Below, piece by piece: positions 7,452 through 17,238 of a DNA stretch of 64,000 bases. Below the pieces are notes generated by a model that did no database searches, had not been told where the DNA came from, and saw only the letters and a list, made by a program, of their open reading frames with translations. Source of the stretch: CAYLRY01 sp964386535 (GTDB lineage: Bacteria; Chloroflexota; Dehalococcoidia; Dehalococcoidales; UBA3254). The stretch covers positions 49,873 through 113,872 of the forward strand of contig CAYLRY010000003.1 in assembly GCA_964386535.1 (NCBI GenBank), written 5' to 3'. Position 1 is the first letter of the stretch. Each line of letters opens with the position of its first letter. The translations under genes and the position numbers were made by a program.

Positions 7452-8882
7452 ATGTCTGAAAATCCTGTTGACGAGGTTCTTCACCCCGGATCCATTGCTA
7501 TTGTCGGCGCTACACCCGCAGGTAACTGGGGAGGCGGGGGTTTCCTGGCTGGCCTGGTAAATTTCGGCTTCAAAGGTAAAATCTACCCGGTCAATCCAAA
7601 ATATAGCGAAGCCATGGGGCAGAAATTTTACCCATCCTTAATGGATGTACCGGATCAGGTAGATTACGTGATATTATGTGTTCCGGCAAAGATGGTTTTG
7701 GAAGTACTGGAACAGGTTGTTCGGAAAGGAGCCAGAACTGCCCAGCTTTTTACCGCACGCCTGGCGGAGACCGGACGCGCAGAAGGTATTGAGATAGAAA
7801 GAAAAATCCTGGAACTGTCTAAAAAATCCGGCCTGAGGTTGATCGGACCCAATTGCATGGGTATCTATTATCCCGCCGGGGGTATGTCCTTTCATGGTGA
7901 TTTCCCGGCGGAAAGCGGTCCGGTGGGCCTGGTTTCGCAGAGCGGCATGTTGGCCCGTGAGATAGTTAAAACCGCACCCCTTAGAGGCATCTATTTCAGC
8001 AAGGTTTTCAGCTATGGCAATGCCATTGACCTTAATGAAACGGATTTCCTCAGCTATTTGGCCGACGACCCGGAAACCAGAGTTATCATGTGCTATATCG
8101 AAGGCGCTAGAGACGGCCCTGGATTGTTTAAAACTCTTAAATATGCCGCTGGCCGAAAACCGGTAATTGTGTTAAAGGGAGGTAGAGGCAGGTCTGGAGC
8201 AAGAGCCACTCTCTCGCATACTGCTTCCCTGGCCGGCAGTTTCAGAATATGGGATGCCATGATCGACCAGACTGGCGCAGTCCTGGCGGATAATATTGAA
8301 GAGCTTCTCGATCTGGCGGTATCTTTCCGGTTCCTTCCCCCTATTAAGGGCATACGGGCGGGTGTGGCCGGTGGAGCCGGCGGATCAAGCGTGCTGGCTG
8401 CTGATGGATGTGAAAAAGCCGGACTTGAAGTAGTCCCGCTCTCAGATCGTTTCCGGCAGGAGTTGAAGGCCAGGGGTGTCTCTGTGTGGGACTGGTTGGG
8501 CAATCCAGCCGACCTTTCTATTCGAGAGGATGACGGTCTGTCTGCCGGCCTGGTGCTGGAATTGATGGCCGGAGACCCTGACTTTGATCTGTTGATCGCT
8601 ATTATGGGCCTGCCGGGAGGGCCTCCAGGAAAGCCCGGTCTATCACCAGAAGAGATGATAAAGCAACAATACCGGCTTGAAGTCAGCCGCCGCAAGCCCT
8701 TCCTTTGCGTGGTGGCTGATAGAAGTATCGGTATAAATGACACCGGTGATATGGAGTGGAATGGTTTATGCCGGTTGCGAACGTCCCTCATCGAGCTGGG
8801 TATCCCCTTTTATCCCACCATCAGCCGGGCTGCCGTGGCAGCCAGGAAGGTTTACGAATACTACCGGCGCTTAGATCAATAG
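7452..8882 (+). CDS. Acyl-CoA synthetase (ADP-forming) alpha-type, CoA-binding protein
   Basis: The 476-residue protein begins with the CoA-binding domain (HPGSIAIVGATPAGNWGGGGFLAGLVNFGFKGKIYPVNPK). A succinyl-CoA-synthetase-like flavodoxin domain follows (LRLIGPNCMGIYYP, GPVGLVSQSGMLAREIV, FSYGNAIDLNETDFLSYLADDPETRVIMCYIEGARDG). The expected phosphohistidine is in SHTASLAGS at about residue 255. A further ligase-CoA domain occupies residues 290-470. The ATP-grasp beta subunit needed for a complete ADP-forming acetate-CoA ligase is not fused here and is not encoded next to it, so it must come from elsewhere or this is a divergent activity. Ribosome site CGGAGG precedes the ATG. Its neighbours suggest activation or release of an acyl group in carboxylic-acid breakdown. 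Confidence 0.85.
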   Translation: MSENPVDEVLHPGSIAIVGATPAGNWGGGGFLAGLVNFGFKGKIYPVNPKYSEAMGQKFYPSLMDVPDQVDYVILCVPAKMVLEVLEQVVRKGARTAQLFTARLAETGRAEGIEIERKILELSKKSGLRLIGPNCMGIYYPAGGMSFHGDFPAESGPVGLVSQSGMLAREIVKTAPLRGIYFSKVFSYGNAIDLNETDFLSYLADDPETRVIMCYIEGARDGPGLFKTLKYAAGRKPVIVLKGGRGRSGARATLSHTASLAGSFRIWDAMIDQTGAVLADNIEELLDLAVSFRFLPPIKGIRAGVAGGAGGSSVLAADGCEKAGLEVVPLSDRFRQELKARGVSVWDWLGNPADLSIREDDGLSAGLVLELMAGDPDFDLLIAIMGLPGGPPGKPGLSPEEMIKQQYRLEVSRRKPFLCVVADRSIGINDTGDMEWNGLCRLRTSLIELGIPFYPTISRAAVAARKVYEYYRRLDQ

Positions 8883-8930
8883 CCGTTAAAACGGCCGGTA
8901 TTGACGCTTTCTCCCGGACAGACGGCACAT

Positions 8931-10184
8931 TCACTTTAATTTTTTGTTTGACTTGATACAGGCTGTCAAAACCACGCCTGCCGCTCCCACGGCGCCACCG
9001 ACCAGAAATGCCAGAGAATAGCTGCTGGTTAAATCAAATATATAGCCGGTAATCACCGGGCCGATTGATCCCCCGATGGTAAATCCGAAGCTCATTACCC
9101 CTAAAATTACCCCATGAGATCTCATGCCGAACAGCTCTGCCGTAATTGTCGATTCCATGGCTGTTGACCCGCCGATGCCCAGGCTGTAGATAATAGCAAA
9201 CAAATAGAATAGTAATATTGAGGAGATAGGTATAAGCCAGAATAAAGCCGCGGATACCAGAACCAGGCTGATGATGATTACGCTGCGGTTGCCTATTTTA
9301 TCAGCCGCCAGACCTAACAGGATTCCACCCAGGCTTTGCATTCCTCCTGTAACTGCCAGAACACTGGCTGCTACCGCTGACGAAATCCCCAGGTCAGTGA
9401 TGTGCGGCACCAGATGTACGTTTACCGTAAAGGTACAATAGCCGACACATACAAAGATCAGCGTGGCCATCCAGAATTGCCAGGTGCCGGCTGCTTCTTT
9501 TAGAGTCAGTCCTGCGTAAACAGGTGTGTTCCCTTTAATTGGGTTTTCAGATTGACCATAGGGCAGCAGTCCCATCTGGCTGGGATCACGCCTGAGGAAT
9601 TGAGCAACAGAAATGCCGATGACCAGAACAACCCCGCCGATGATAATATTGGACATCCGCCAGTCGTAAAGGGATATCAGCCAGTTGGATACAGGCGCAA
9701 AGGTGATGGTCCCCACCCCTATACCGGCCATCACTATGCCGGTCATCAGTCCCCGTTTTTTCACAAACCACCGGGTTATGGTGGACAAGGTGGCCACATA
9801 AACCCCGCCCATCCCCAGTCCCACAATCAGCCCGTAAAACAGGTATAGCTGCCATGAGTAATGGGTCAGAGACATCAATAAGAGTCCCAATCCCAGAAAG
9901 AAGCTGCACAGCGTTATCACCCATCTTGAACCAAACTGGTCATTCAGCCTTCCCATGTAAATCCCCCAGACGCCCTGGACGATTACGGAGAAGGTGACCG
10001 CTCCTGATATCAGAGCCCGGCTCCAGCCCAGATCAGCCTCTATGGGTTTGAAGAATACCCCGAAGCTGGTCCTGACTCCATAGGTCAGAATCATGACGAT
10101 AACGGCTATAATAACAATGTAATAGCCGTAAAACCACCCGGATTCATGCCTGGAGGACGGCCTCAACTCATTACGATTCATCAT
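8931..10184 (-). CDS. MFS transporter, oxalate/formate antiporter (OFA)-like
   Basis: The 417-residue protein has twelve hydrophobic segments. Its N-terminus, GWFYGYYIVIIAVIVMILTYGVRTSFGVFFKPIEADLGWSRALISGA, is typical of the OFA/monocarboxylate branch of the major facilitator superfamily. The loop-2/3 signature GRLNDQFGSRWVITLCSFFLGLG and the second-half counterpart AADKIGNRSVIIISLVL are both present. Such carriers move small carboxylates in symport or exchange. The gene is convergent with the acyl-CoA synthetase-like gene, and the carboxylate context fits. The exact substrate is unknown. Confidence 0.87.
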   Translation of the reverse strand: MMNRNELRPSSRHESGWFYGYYIVIIAVIVMILTYGVRTSFGVFFKPIEADLGWSRALISGAVTFSVIVQGVWGIYMGRLNDQFGSRWVITLCSFFLGLGLLLMSLTHYSWQLYLFYGLIVGLGMGGVYVATLSTITRWFVKKRGLMTGIVMAGIGVGTITFAPVSNWLISLYDWRMSNIIIGGVVLVIGISVAQFLRRDPSQMGLLPYGQSENPIKGNTPVYAGLTLKEAAGTWQFWMATLIFVCVGYCTFTVNVHLVPHITDLGISSAVAASVLAVTGGMQSLGGILLGLAADKIGNRSVIIISLVLVSAALFWLIPISSILLFYLFAIIYSLGIGGSTAMESTITAELFGMRSHGVILGVMSFGFTIGGSIGPVITGYIFDLTSSYSLAFLVGGAVGAAGVVLTACIKSNKKLK

Positions 10185-10303
10185 AACACCGGCTCAATCC
10201 CTGATTATACTAAATAAACCGCATTGTACCGCATCTCTGGTACAATTTTTTGTCCTGGCTGCCAAAAAAAATCCCGTAATTGTCATGCCTTATAGTTGTC
10301 CAC

Positions 10304-11299
10304 TTATGGTTCAGACTGCCGTCCAAGCTTCATCACACCCTCGCGCATCACGAACCGTGGGTGCTGCTGGATTTTATATAACGGCTCACCCTTGCCCTCT
10401 TCCCCCTCGGGCACCAGCGGACGGAAGCCGCGCAGGTCTTTATACTTTTTCAGCCCCTCTGCCAGCCGGCTGTAGAATTCCCTGGTGTGCTCTGCCGTTT
10501 TGTCCACAATGGACCAATCCACCTCTATGGCTCCGGTGGGACAGAGCTGCTCGCAGTGCATGAGCGCGCAGGGACCGCAGGTCTGATGATTGATCTGCGG
10601 AGAACCGGACAAATTAATGCTCTGCGTGGGACAGTTATCCATACAGATGGTACACCTGGGATATCTGCATTTTACAGCATTCAGCCGCGGCTTCAGCCTG
10701 AGTCTGTCCTCCTGGGACCTTTCTGTATCCCTGGTTGGGCTTTGCATCAGCCGGCCAGGCGGAGTTCCATACAGTTTATCATACTTTTCTTTTCCCGGCA
10801 GCCGTGGAATCAGCCGTTTCTCCCCAGCAGCTATCCTTTGAGTGCGTTCCACCAGCTCTTTCCCGAAATCCTCCGCCTCCTTGATGTCAATCTCATCCGG
10901 GTGGCCGTCCGTGAAATACGGCTTGGGCAGAGTAGGTATATAAGCACTGCCGTACCAGTCATTCCACCCTGCCACAGTCAGTCCCTTTTTCCTTAGCTCA
11001 GTCACTGTCCTGGCTATGTAGGCGCCCGCTATAGTGCCGTGAGTACAGAAGCTGAAACCGTATTTACCTTTTAAAGAAGGCCAGGATTTTATAAAATCCG
11101 TTATAAGGGGCGGCTCCTGGAATCCGAATACCGGAGAACCAAGACCGATTAAATCATATTGAGGGAGTCCCCGGACATCAACTTCCTTCAAAGGGGCAAT
11201 ACGGCTGTCATCATCTACCTGTTGAATCCCCCGGTATATGGCCTCGGCTATGGTCTTGGTATTCCCTGTCTGTGAGTAATAAATAACAATGCTTCTCAT
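10304..11299 (-). CDS. Flavodoxin-ferredoxin fusion (EFR1-type)
   Basis: I start this at ATG 11299 (MRSIVIYYSQTGNTKTIAEAI), which has AAGGGTG upstream, giving 331 residues. Residues 1-150 are a flavodoxin-like domain, with FMN phosphate loop YYSQTGNTKT and a GLGSPVFGFQEPPLITDFI turn. Residues 200-260 carry two cysteine clusters, CRYPRCTICMDNCP and CGPCALMHCEQLCP, expected to bind two [4Fe-4S] centres. The remainder is a helical tail ending near a RFVMREGVMKLGR stretch. This arrangement fits electron transfer between flavin and ferredoxin-type centres in strict anaerobes, feeding an unknown partner. No redox partner gene is adjacent. Confidence 0.85.
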   Translation of the reverse strand: MRSIVIYYSQTGNTKTIAEAIYRGIQQVDDDSRIAPLKEVDVRGLPQYDLIGLGSPVFGFQEPPLITDFIKSWPSLKGKYGFSFCTHGTIAGAYIARTVTELRKKGLTVAGWNDWYGSAYIPTLPKPYFTDGHPDEIDIKEAEDFGKELVERTQRIAAGEKRLIPRLPGKEKYDKLYGTPPGRLMQSPTRDTERSQEDRLRLKPRLNAVKCRYPRCTICMDNCPTQSINLSGSPQINHQTCGPCALMHCEQLCPTGAIEVDWSIVDKTAEHTREFYSRLAEGLKKYKDLRGFRPLVPEGEEGKGEPLYKIQQHPRFVMREGVMKLGRQSEP

Positions 11300-11462
11300 A
11301 AAATCAACACCCTTCTTTTTTTTCTTTGTGTTTAATATTACTACTTTCCTGGCCAAATTACCTAACCCTGAAAAACCGGAGACTTAAATCCTCTTGTGTG
11401 AGCTATCACAACACCGCAGCCCTGATGTAAAATAGACCTGAATAGCTTTCAGGATAATAATC

Positions 11463-14400
11463 ATGATAGTTGTACATGCCTTTTGGGAAATCAACAGGGG
11501 GCTTCATCTCTGGGCTGAGTCTTCAGAAGAGGTTCAAGCCGCCGCACGTAAAAAGAAAGCCGGTCCGCAGGACCATCCTTTTATATTGCCTTATAATTCA
11601 CTGGCCAAACTTGCCTTAGGTCTGGCTGATAACGTTATTCTCAGTTCTGCCTCTGCCGGTAATCTGAGCGTACTTTTGCCCTCTGTAGATGAACGGCCTT
11701 TACCCTCTGAAGAATGCCTTATTAATACTGATAATGACATTACCCTGTCCGGTCAAAAAGTGAAGCTGGCGCCCTGGAAAATCAACACTCTTTTTCTGGT
11801 TCCCGGTACTGCCATGGATTTTCTCTCCGCTCTGAAAAGCCGCCCTTCCGGAGGGACCGTCCTGGGTAGTTCTTTGCGTTTTTGGCGGGAGATGTCAAAG
11901 CTGTCTCTCGAGCTGGTTGCCCGGCAGAGCTTCTTACCCTCAATCAGTGAAGAAATGCAGAACAATACCCGCAATTTCTTTGCTGTCTGGAAAACCCTGA
12001 TTGGGGAAAAAGACCATGAAAGGATCAGAGTGTTAAACGATTCCATGCCTCCCTGCTGCCGCTCGGTTCAATATAAAGATAAACAAAGTCCTTCTCCTGC
12101 GGCTTTGATACAGGATTTTCTAAACCGGACCGTTGATTATTTTATTCGAAAAAACCTGGCTGCTGAATTTGCCAGGCAGCGGGTTGCCGGCCGCAGGGGC
12201 AGGCTTTCCCTGGCCGGGGCCTGGTTAAAAGCCCTTTCCTCCCTGGAAAACCAGATCCAGGCGCCTGAGGCCAAATTGGCTGCTTTTACCGGTGAATTGG
12301 AAGCCTGGCTTAACCAGGTGACAGCAGTCGCTGCCGGTTCCCCTTTACGCACGTCGTTTCGCCTGGAGCCGCCGGAAGACAGTAACCGTGACTGGCACCT
12401 TACCTTTAATTTGCAGGCCTCCGAAGACCGCAGTTTGCTGATCCCGGCTGAGAAAGTCTGGCGTACCCGGTCCGGCGTGATTACTTTTTTAAAACAGCGT
12501 TTTGAAAACCCACAGGAACGATTGCTGGCTGACCTGGGCCGGGCCTCCAGGATATACCCACCTATTGAAGAAAGCCTTACCACCGCCTGCCCAGTAGGTC
12601 TGAGACTTAATACCGAAAAAGCTTATCAATTTTTACGGCAGTATGCTTCCCTTCTGGAAGAGAGCGGGTTTGGTGTACTTCTACCGGTTTGGTGGCAAAA
12701 ACCGGCGCTGCGTCTGGGCGCCAGGTTGAAATTGAAACCAAAGAGCGGGACTAAAGGGCCAGGTACCGGGCTCATGGGTTTGAATGCCATTGTAGAATAT
12801 GAATGGGAAATCGCTTTAGGCGATACCACCCTTTCGGCGGAAGAGTTTGAAAAACTGGCCGGTTTGAAGGTGCCGCTGGTCAGGGTCCGCGGACAGTGGG
12901 TGGAGCTTAAGCCTGAGGAAATTGAGAAAGCTGCCGCCTTCTTTAAGAATGGTGAAGTTGGCGAAATGAATCTGGGGGAGGCCGTTCGCGCCGGTTTGGG
13001 ACAGGATGTCTCGGATGCCGGTTTGCCCGTGGCCGGGGTGGAAGCAGAAGGCTGGATCAGAGATTTTCTGGAGACCTTTTCCCGAAATGCTGCCCGTATG
13101 CCGGCTGTTGAACCGCCGTCCGGCTTTAATGGACAGCTACGCCCCTACCAGCTTACCGGGGTTTCCTGGATGGCTTTTTTGCAACAGTTCGGCCTGGGGG
13201 CTTGCCTGGCGGATGACATGGGGCTGGGTAAAACCATTGAGTTTATCTCACTCCTGCTCCATCTTAAGGCTGAAGGACTGCTTACAGGACCCAGTCTTCT
13301 CATCTGTCCCATGTCTGTTGTCAACAACTGGCAGAGAGAGATAGAACGCTTCGCGCCTTCACTTAAAGTGCTGGTCCATCACGGTCCGGCAAGGGATACC
13401 GGAGATACCCTGGTACGTCAGGCTAAGAAACAGGATATTGTGGTCACTACTTATGCCCTGGTCCACCGGGATGCAGCGTCCCTTACAAAAATCAACTGGG
13501 AATGCCTGGTTCTGGATGAAGCGCAGAACATTAAAAATCCATCTGCTAGGCAGTCACAGGCCGTCCGGAAATTAAAGAGCCGTTACCGCATCGCCTTAAC
13601 CGGTACGCCTGTGGAGAACCGTCTTTCTGAATTATGGTCGATCATGGAGTTCCTCAATCCGGGTTATCTGAAATCAGCAAAGGACTTCCAGACCAGTTTC
13701 GTCACCCCGATTGAAAAATACCACAGTCCGACGCATACCGAGAGGCTGAAGCGGTTGATCCAGCCCTTTGTTCTGCGCCGTGTCAAGACTGATCCTACCA
13801 TCATCAGCGACCTGCCGGAGAAGATAGAGACTAAGGTCTTCTGCAACCTGACCCGGGAGCAGGCCACCCTTTATGAGGCTGTTGTTAAAGAAATGCTGGA
13901 GAAGATTGAAAATTCTAAGGGAATGGTACGCAAGGGTCTGGTTTTATCCACCCTGTTAAAACTTAAACAGGTCTGCAACCACCCTGCTCAGTTCCTCCAG
14001 GACCGCAGTATGTTGCCTGGCCGCTCAGGGAAACTCCTGAGACTGGAGGAAATGCTGGAGGAGATACTGGCGGAAGGTGACAAAACGCTCATCTTTACCC
14101 AGTTTGCCGAAATGGGAAAAATGCTAAAACAGCATCTTCAGGAAACCTTTACCTGTGAAGCCCTTTTCCTACACGGTGGCACCCCCCGCAAAGAGCGTGA
14201 TGCCCTGATCCAGCGTTTTCAAAATGACCGCCGGGGACCTTCTTTATTCATTCTTTCTTTAAAAGCCGGAGGGGTGGGATTGAATTTAACTGCCGCCAAT
14301 CATGTCTTTCATTTTGATCGATGGTGGAACCCGGCAGTGGAAAACCAGGCTACTGATAGAGCTTTTCGCATCGGGCAAAAGAAAAAAGTCCAGGTGCATA

Positions 14401-14567
14401 AATTTGTGTGTCTGGGCACTTTGGAAGAGCGTATCGATGAAATGATCGAGCATAAAAAAGAGCTGGCGCAGAATATCGTAGGCACTGGCGAAGCCTGGCT
14501 CACAGAGATGTCAACTGACCAGTTGAAACAGGTGCTCTCTCTGAGCCGCGAAACGGTGGAGGTTTAA
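11463..14567 (+). CDS. SNF2-family DEAD/DEAH-like helicase with SNF2-associated N-terminal domain
   Basis: The 1034-residue protein has an N-terminal half of about 550 residues carrying the bacterial SNF2-associated region, and a C-terminal Snf2 motor. Motifs seen are DDMGLGKTIEF (Walker A/motif I), CPMSVVNNWQREIERF (Ia), DEAQNIKN (II), LTGTPVENRLSELWSIMEF (III), LFLHGGTPRKERDALIQRF (IV), LSLKAGGVGLNLTAANHVFHFDRWWNPA (V) and QATDRAFRIGQ (VI). It is a double-stranded DNA translocase, usually remodelling protein-DNA complexes. The stop codon is one base before the ATG of a SWIM-domain gene, an arrangement seen repeatedly in bacteria where the SWIM protein partners the helicase. The length is normal. 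Confidence 0.92.
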   Translation: MIVVHAFWEINRGLHLWAESSEEVQAAARKKKAGPQDHPFILPYNSLAKLALGLADNVILSSASAGNLSVLLPSVDERPLPSEECLINTDNDITLSGQKVKLAPWKINTLFLVPGTAMDFLSALKSRPSGGTVLGSSLRFWREMSKLSLELVARQSFLPSISEEMQNNTRNFFAVWKTLIGEKDHERIRVLNDSMPPCCRSVQYKDKQSPSPAALIQDFLNRTVDYFIRKNLAAEFARQRVAGRRGRLSLAGAWLKALSSLENQIQAPEAKLAAFTGELEAWLNQVTAVAAGSPLRTSFRLEPPEDSNRDWHLTFNLQASEDRSLLIPAEKVWRTRSGVITFLKQRFENPQERLLADLGRASRIYPPIEESLTTACPVGLRLNTEKAYQFLRQYASLLEESGFGVLLPVWWQKPALRLGARLKLKPKSGTKGPGTGLMGLNAIVEYEWEIALGDTTLSAEEFEKLAGLKVPLVRVRGQWVELKPEEIEKAAAFFKNGEVGEMNLGEAVRAGLGQDVSDAGLPVAGVEAEGWIRDFLETFSRNAARMPAVEPPSGFNGQLRPYQLTGVSWMAFLQQFGLGACLADDMGLGKTIEFISLLLHLKAEGLLTGPSLLICPMSVVNNWQREIERFAPSLKVLVHHGPARDTGDTLVRQAKKQDIVVTTYALVHRDAASLTKINWECLVLDEAQNIKNPSARQSQAVRKLKSRYRIALTGTPVENRLSELWSIMEFLNPGYLKSAKDFQTSFVTPIEKYHSPTHTERLKRLIQPFVLRRVKTDPTIISDLPEKIETKVFCNLTREQATLYEAVVKEMLEKIENSKGMVRKGLVLSTLLKLKQVCNHPAQFLQDRSMLPGRSGKLLRLEEMLEEILAEGDKTLIFTQFAEMGKMLKQHLQETFTCEALFLHGGTPRKERDALIQRFQNDRRGPSLFILSLKAGGVGLNLTAANHVFHFDRWWNPAVENQATDRAFRIGQKKKVQVHKFVCLGTLEERIDEMIEHKKELAQNIVGTGEAWLTEMSTDQLKQVLSLSRETVEV

Positions 14568-14568
14568 C

Positions 14569-15438
14569 ATGAGCTGGGGTCACTGGCATTATCATCCTGC
14601 GCGGCCGAAGGCCGTCAAAAACGGGATTAAAGCTAAAAGCCAGCGCGGCGCCATCGGTGAGACCTGGTGGTCCGGACGCTGGGTTTCTGTTCTGGAATCC
14701 CTGGGTATGGGCGCTAGACTGGGCCGCGGACGTTCTTACGCCCGCCGGGGACAGGTAGTTTCCATCAATGTTCAGAAGGGACAGGTCATTGCTGAAGTCC
14801 AGGGCACACGGCCAGAGCCTTACTCTATCAGTATACGCCTGACCCCTCTTTCCGATCAGGACTGGGAGAAAGTCACGGATGCCATGGCCTCCCAGGCCGT
14901 CTTTGCCGCCAGACTACTTGCCGGTGAGATGCCGCAAAACATCGAGGAGGCTTTCACCGGAGCTAAAGTCAGCCTATTCCCGAAGTCCGGTAAGTCCCTG
15001 AACACCGAGTGCTCTTGCCCGGATTATGCCAACCCGTGTAAACATATCGCAGCGGTGTACTACATTCTGGCTGAAATGTTCGATACGGATCCATTTTTAA
15101 TTTTTAAACTGCGGGGCAGGACCAAAGAGGAAATTATTCAGACACTCCGTCAAAAACGGGGTCAGACATTGGATCAGGAAAATGCGGCGCCTTGCGAAAT
15201 TGAATTGCCTCCGGAAAGTACCGTCAGGCCCCTGGAAGACTGCCTGGCGGATTTCTGGCAGGCCGGCGAAGCCCTGGATTCTTTTGTGATTAACCTGGCT
15301 CCTCCGGAAATAGAAGGCGCTGTCCTTAAAAGGCTCGGCAAGCCGCCGGAAGCCTTAGCCGGAACAGGTCTGGAAACTGAGCTGGCCAGATTCTACTCTG
15401 TGGCTGGTAAAGCGGCCCTGCAATCCGGCTTAAAATAA
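14569..15438 (+). CDS. SWIM zinc-finger protein, partner of the SNF2 helicase
   Basis: The 289-residue protein begins with GHWHYHPARPKAVKNGIKAKSQRGAIGETWWSGRW, the usual N-terminus of helicase-linked SWIM proteins. The SWIM finger is at about residues 143-160, with ligands C-x-C-x(n)-C-x-H in CSCPDYANPCKHIAAVYY. The rest is mostly helical and ends in an Ala/Leu-rich tail. The ATG follows the helicase stop by a single base, with GGTGGAGG as ribosome site inside the helicase gene, so translation is coupled. SWIM fingers bind DNA or protein. Its role is presumably recruitment of the helicase; the family function is not well defined. Confidence 0.87.
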   Translation: MSWGHWHYHPARPKAVKNGIKAKSQRGAIGETWWSGRWVSVLESLGMGARLGRGRSYARRGQVVSINVQKGQVIAEVQGTRPEPYSISIRLTPLSDQDWEKVTDAMASQAVFAARLLAGEMPQNIEEAFTGAKVSLFPKSGKSLNTECSCPDYANPCKHIAAVYYILAEMFDTDPFLIFKLRGRTKEEIIQTLRQKRGQTLDQENAAPCEIELPPESTVRPLEDCLADFWQAGEALDSFVINLAPPEIEGAVLKRLGKPPEALAGTGLETELARFYSVAGKAALQSGLK

Positions 15439-15639
15439 AGCAGGTACGCACTTACAACAGGGCCTTTAAAAAGATGATAATGGTGAACGTTAAACTTTAA
15501 CCGCTTATAGGCACAAGGGAGGGTTTCTAAACCCTCCCGTTTCACATTATGAATATATTGCCAGTATGTTTTATTATTGATTTTTTTACCCGCCATTTCA
15601 GGTATGTTTCAGGTTGAGCTTAATAAAGGAGACTGAGTT

Positions 15640-17166
15640 ATGATTTCTGGCTCATCTAAAAAAATACCCGGTTTCCTCCAGATCGGAGTCAGCCGTCCCT
15701 CCCTTCCGCTGGGTGATTTGCCTCAGCCTGAAGAAGTTTTCAAAGTCCGCCGGATCAAATGGACCACTCTCTTTACAGCGGTTCTGGGGCCCAGTGCCAT
15801 CGGTCTGGGCGCTGCCATAGGAGGCGGCGAATGGCTGCTGGGGCCGCTGGGATTCGGTAAATACGGTTTTATCGGGCTGGGGTTCCTGGTTATGATTTCC
15901 GCCGTTCTCCAGACCTTTTATAACGTGGAAAATGCCCGCTATACCCTGGCTACCGGGGAAGTGCCTATCATAGGTTTTACCCGCACCCCGCCCGGCCTCA
16001 AGCTGTGGGTGCCCCTGACTCTATTGATTATCTATTTGGCCTGGATATGGGGAGGCTGGGCTGCCACCGCCGGACAGAGCTTCTTCGCCCTGGTCACCGG
16101 GCGTACCTTTGATGCTGGGCATCCCATGGAACTGGAAATAGTGCGGATCATTGCCATCCTGCTCCTGATCCTTTCGCTGGGCATCTACTTTTTTGGCAAA
16201 AAGATCTGCCGTACCCTGGAAGTTGTCCAGGGCCTGGCTGTCTTTTTTATTCTAGCCGGATTGTTAGCCTTAGCCATTGCCTTTGTCCCGGCAGACCTGT
16301 GGACTGCCATGTTGTCCGGCATTGTTACCCCGGCAGCGCCCCCCAGTGGTATTGATGCCACTACCCTGGGCTCCATCATCGGCTATACGGGCTTTGGCGC
16401 CGGAACCAATTTTCTACTTATTAATTACTACCGTGACCACGGTTACGGCATGGGGGATAAAGTAGGCTATTTTTCCGGCCTGCTGCATGGGGAGAAGAAG
16501 GAAATCCTGCCTTCCGGCCTCACCTTCCGCGAAAGCCCGGCCAATTCAAAAACCTGGAAACGCTGGTTCCGCTTTGTATTGATCGATCAGTGGGGTGTGT
16601 TCTTAGTGGGCGCCATGCTGGGCATGTTTTTGTGCGGCACCCTGGTGGTGGCTCTGACCGTTATACCGGGCGCCGATCAGCCCACCACTGCCAACATGCC
16701 GGTTTTCCTGGCCGTAGAGCTTGGTAAAAAAGCGCCCTGGCTCTTTACAGCCACCCTGATCCTGGGCGGATTGATATTGTGGACCACCCAGTCCACCGTT
16801 CTGGAAATGCTGATCCGTAACACCTCTGAGACTGCCATGGCCGTCAGTCCACGGTTGCGCGCCTGGATCAAGGGAGACCCCCGCAAATTTTACTACCTGG
16901 TAGCAGCGGTATTGATCCTCTTTATCAGCATCATCATCCATATGGCCCTGCCCACTAAACTGGTGCAGTACTCCGCCAACATGGCCAACCTGGCCTCCAT
17001 TATCTTCCCCTTTGTCCTGATTTATCTCAATAGCAAGCTACCCAGGCCCGCCCGCGCCGGATGGTGGACCTACCCTGTACTGATCGCCAATGTCTTCTTT
17101 TTCGGCTTTTTCTTTGCCAACTTTATCTTTATGCAGTTTACAGGGCAGCCCCTGGTTAAGTTCTAA
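15640..17166 (+). CDS. Nramp-related transporter lacking canonical metal-binding motifs
   Basis: The 508-residue protein has about 11-12 membrane segments and an overall Nramp/SLC11-like (LeuT-fold) pattern. TM1 reads GPSAIGLGAAIGGGEWLLGP. The canonical DPGN ligands of Mn/Fe transporters are absent and replaced by an IGGGEW stretch. The TM6 region reads GYTGFGAGTNFLLINYYRDHGYGMG, where canonical proteins have a Met-Pro-His motif. A soluble insert of about 50 residues follows TM6 (residues 285-310). The ribosome site AAAGGAG precedes the ATG. The protein therefore belongs to a divergent Nramp-related clade whose substrate may not be Mn2+ or Fe2+. The transporter fold is well supported; the substrate is unknown. 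Confidence 0.8.
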   Translation: MISGSSKKIPGFLQIGVSRPSLPLGDLPQPEEVFKVRRIKWTTLFTAVLGPSAIGLGAAIGGGEWLLGPLGFGKYGFIGLGFLVMISAVLQTFYNVENARYTLATGEVPIIGFTRTPPGLKLWVPLTLLIIYLAWIWGGWAATAGQSFFALVTGRTFDAGHPMELEIVRIIAILLLILSLGIYFFGKKICRTLEVVQGLAVFFILAGLLALAIAFVPADLWTAMLSGIVTPAAPPSGIDATTLGSIIGYTGFGAGTNFLLINYYRDHGYGMGDKVGYFSGLLHGEKKEILPSGLTFRESPANSKTWKRWFRFVLIDQWGVFLVGAMLGMFLCGTLVVALTVIPGADQPTTANMPVFLAVELGKKAPWLFTATLILGGLILWTTQSTVLEMLIRNTSETAMAVSPRLRAWIKGDPRKFYYLVAAVLILFISIIIHMALPTKLVQYSANMANLASIIFPFVLIYLNSKLPRPARAGWWTYPVLIANVFFFGFFFANFIFMQFTGQPLVKF

Positions 17167-17238
17167 ATTGTATTGATTTAAGTTTCCCCTTCGTTCGAAG
17201 CCCTCTGTGCGAGTAATTAGCGCAAAAATGGTTGCATT

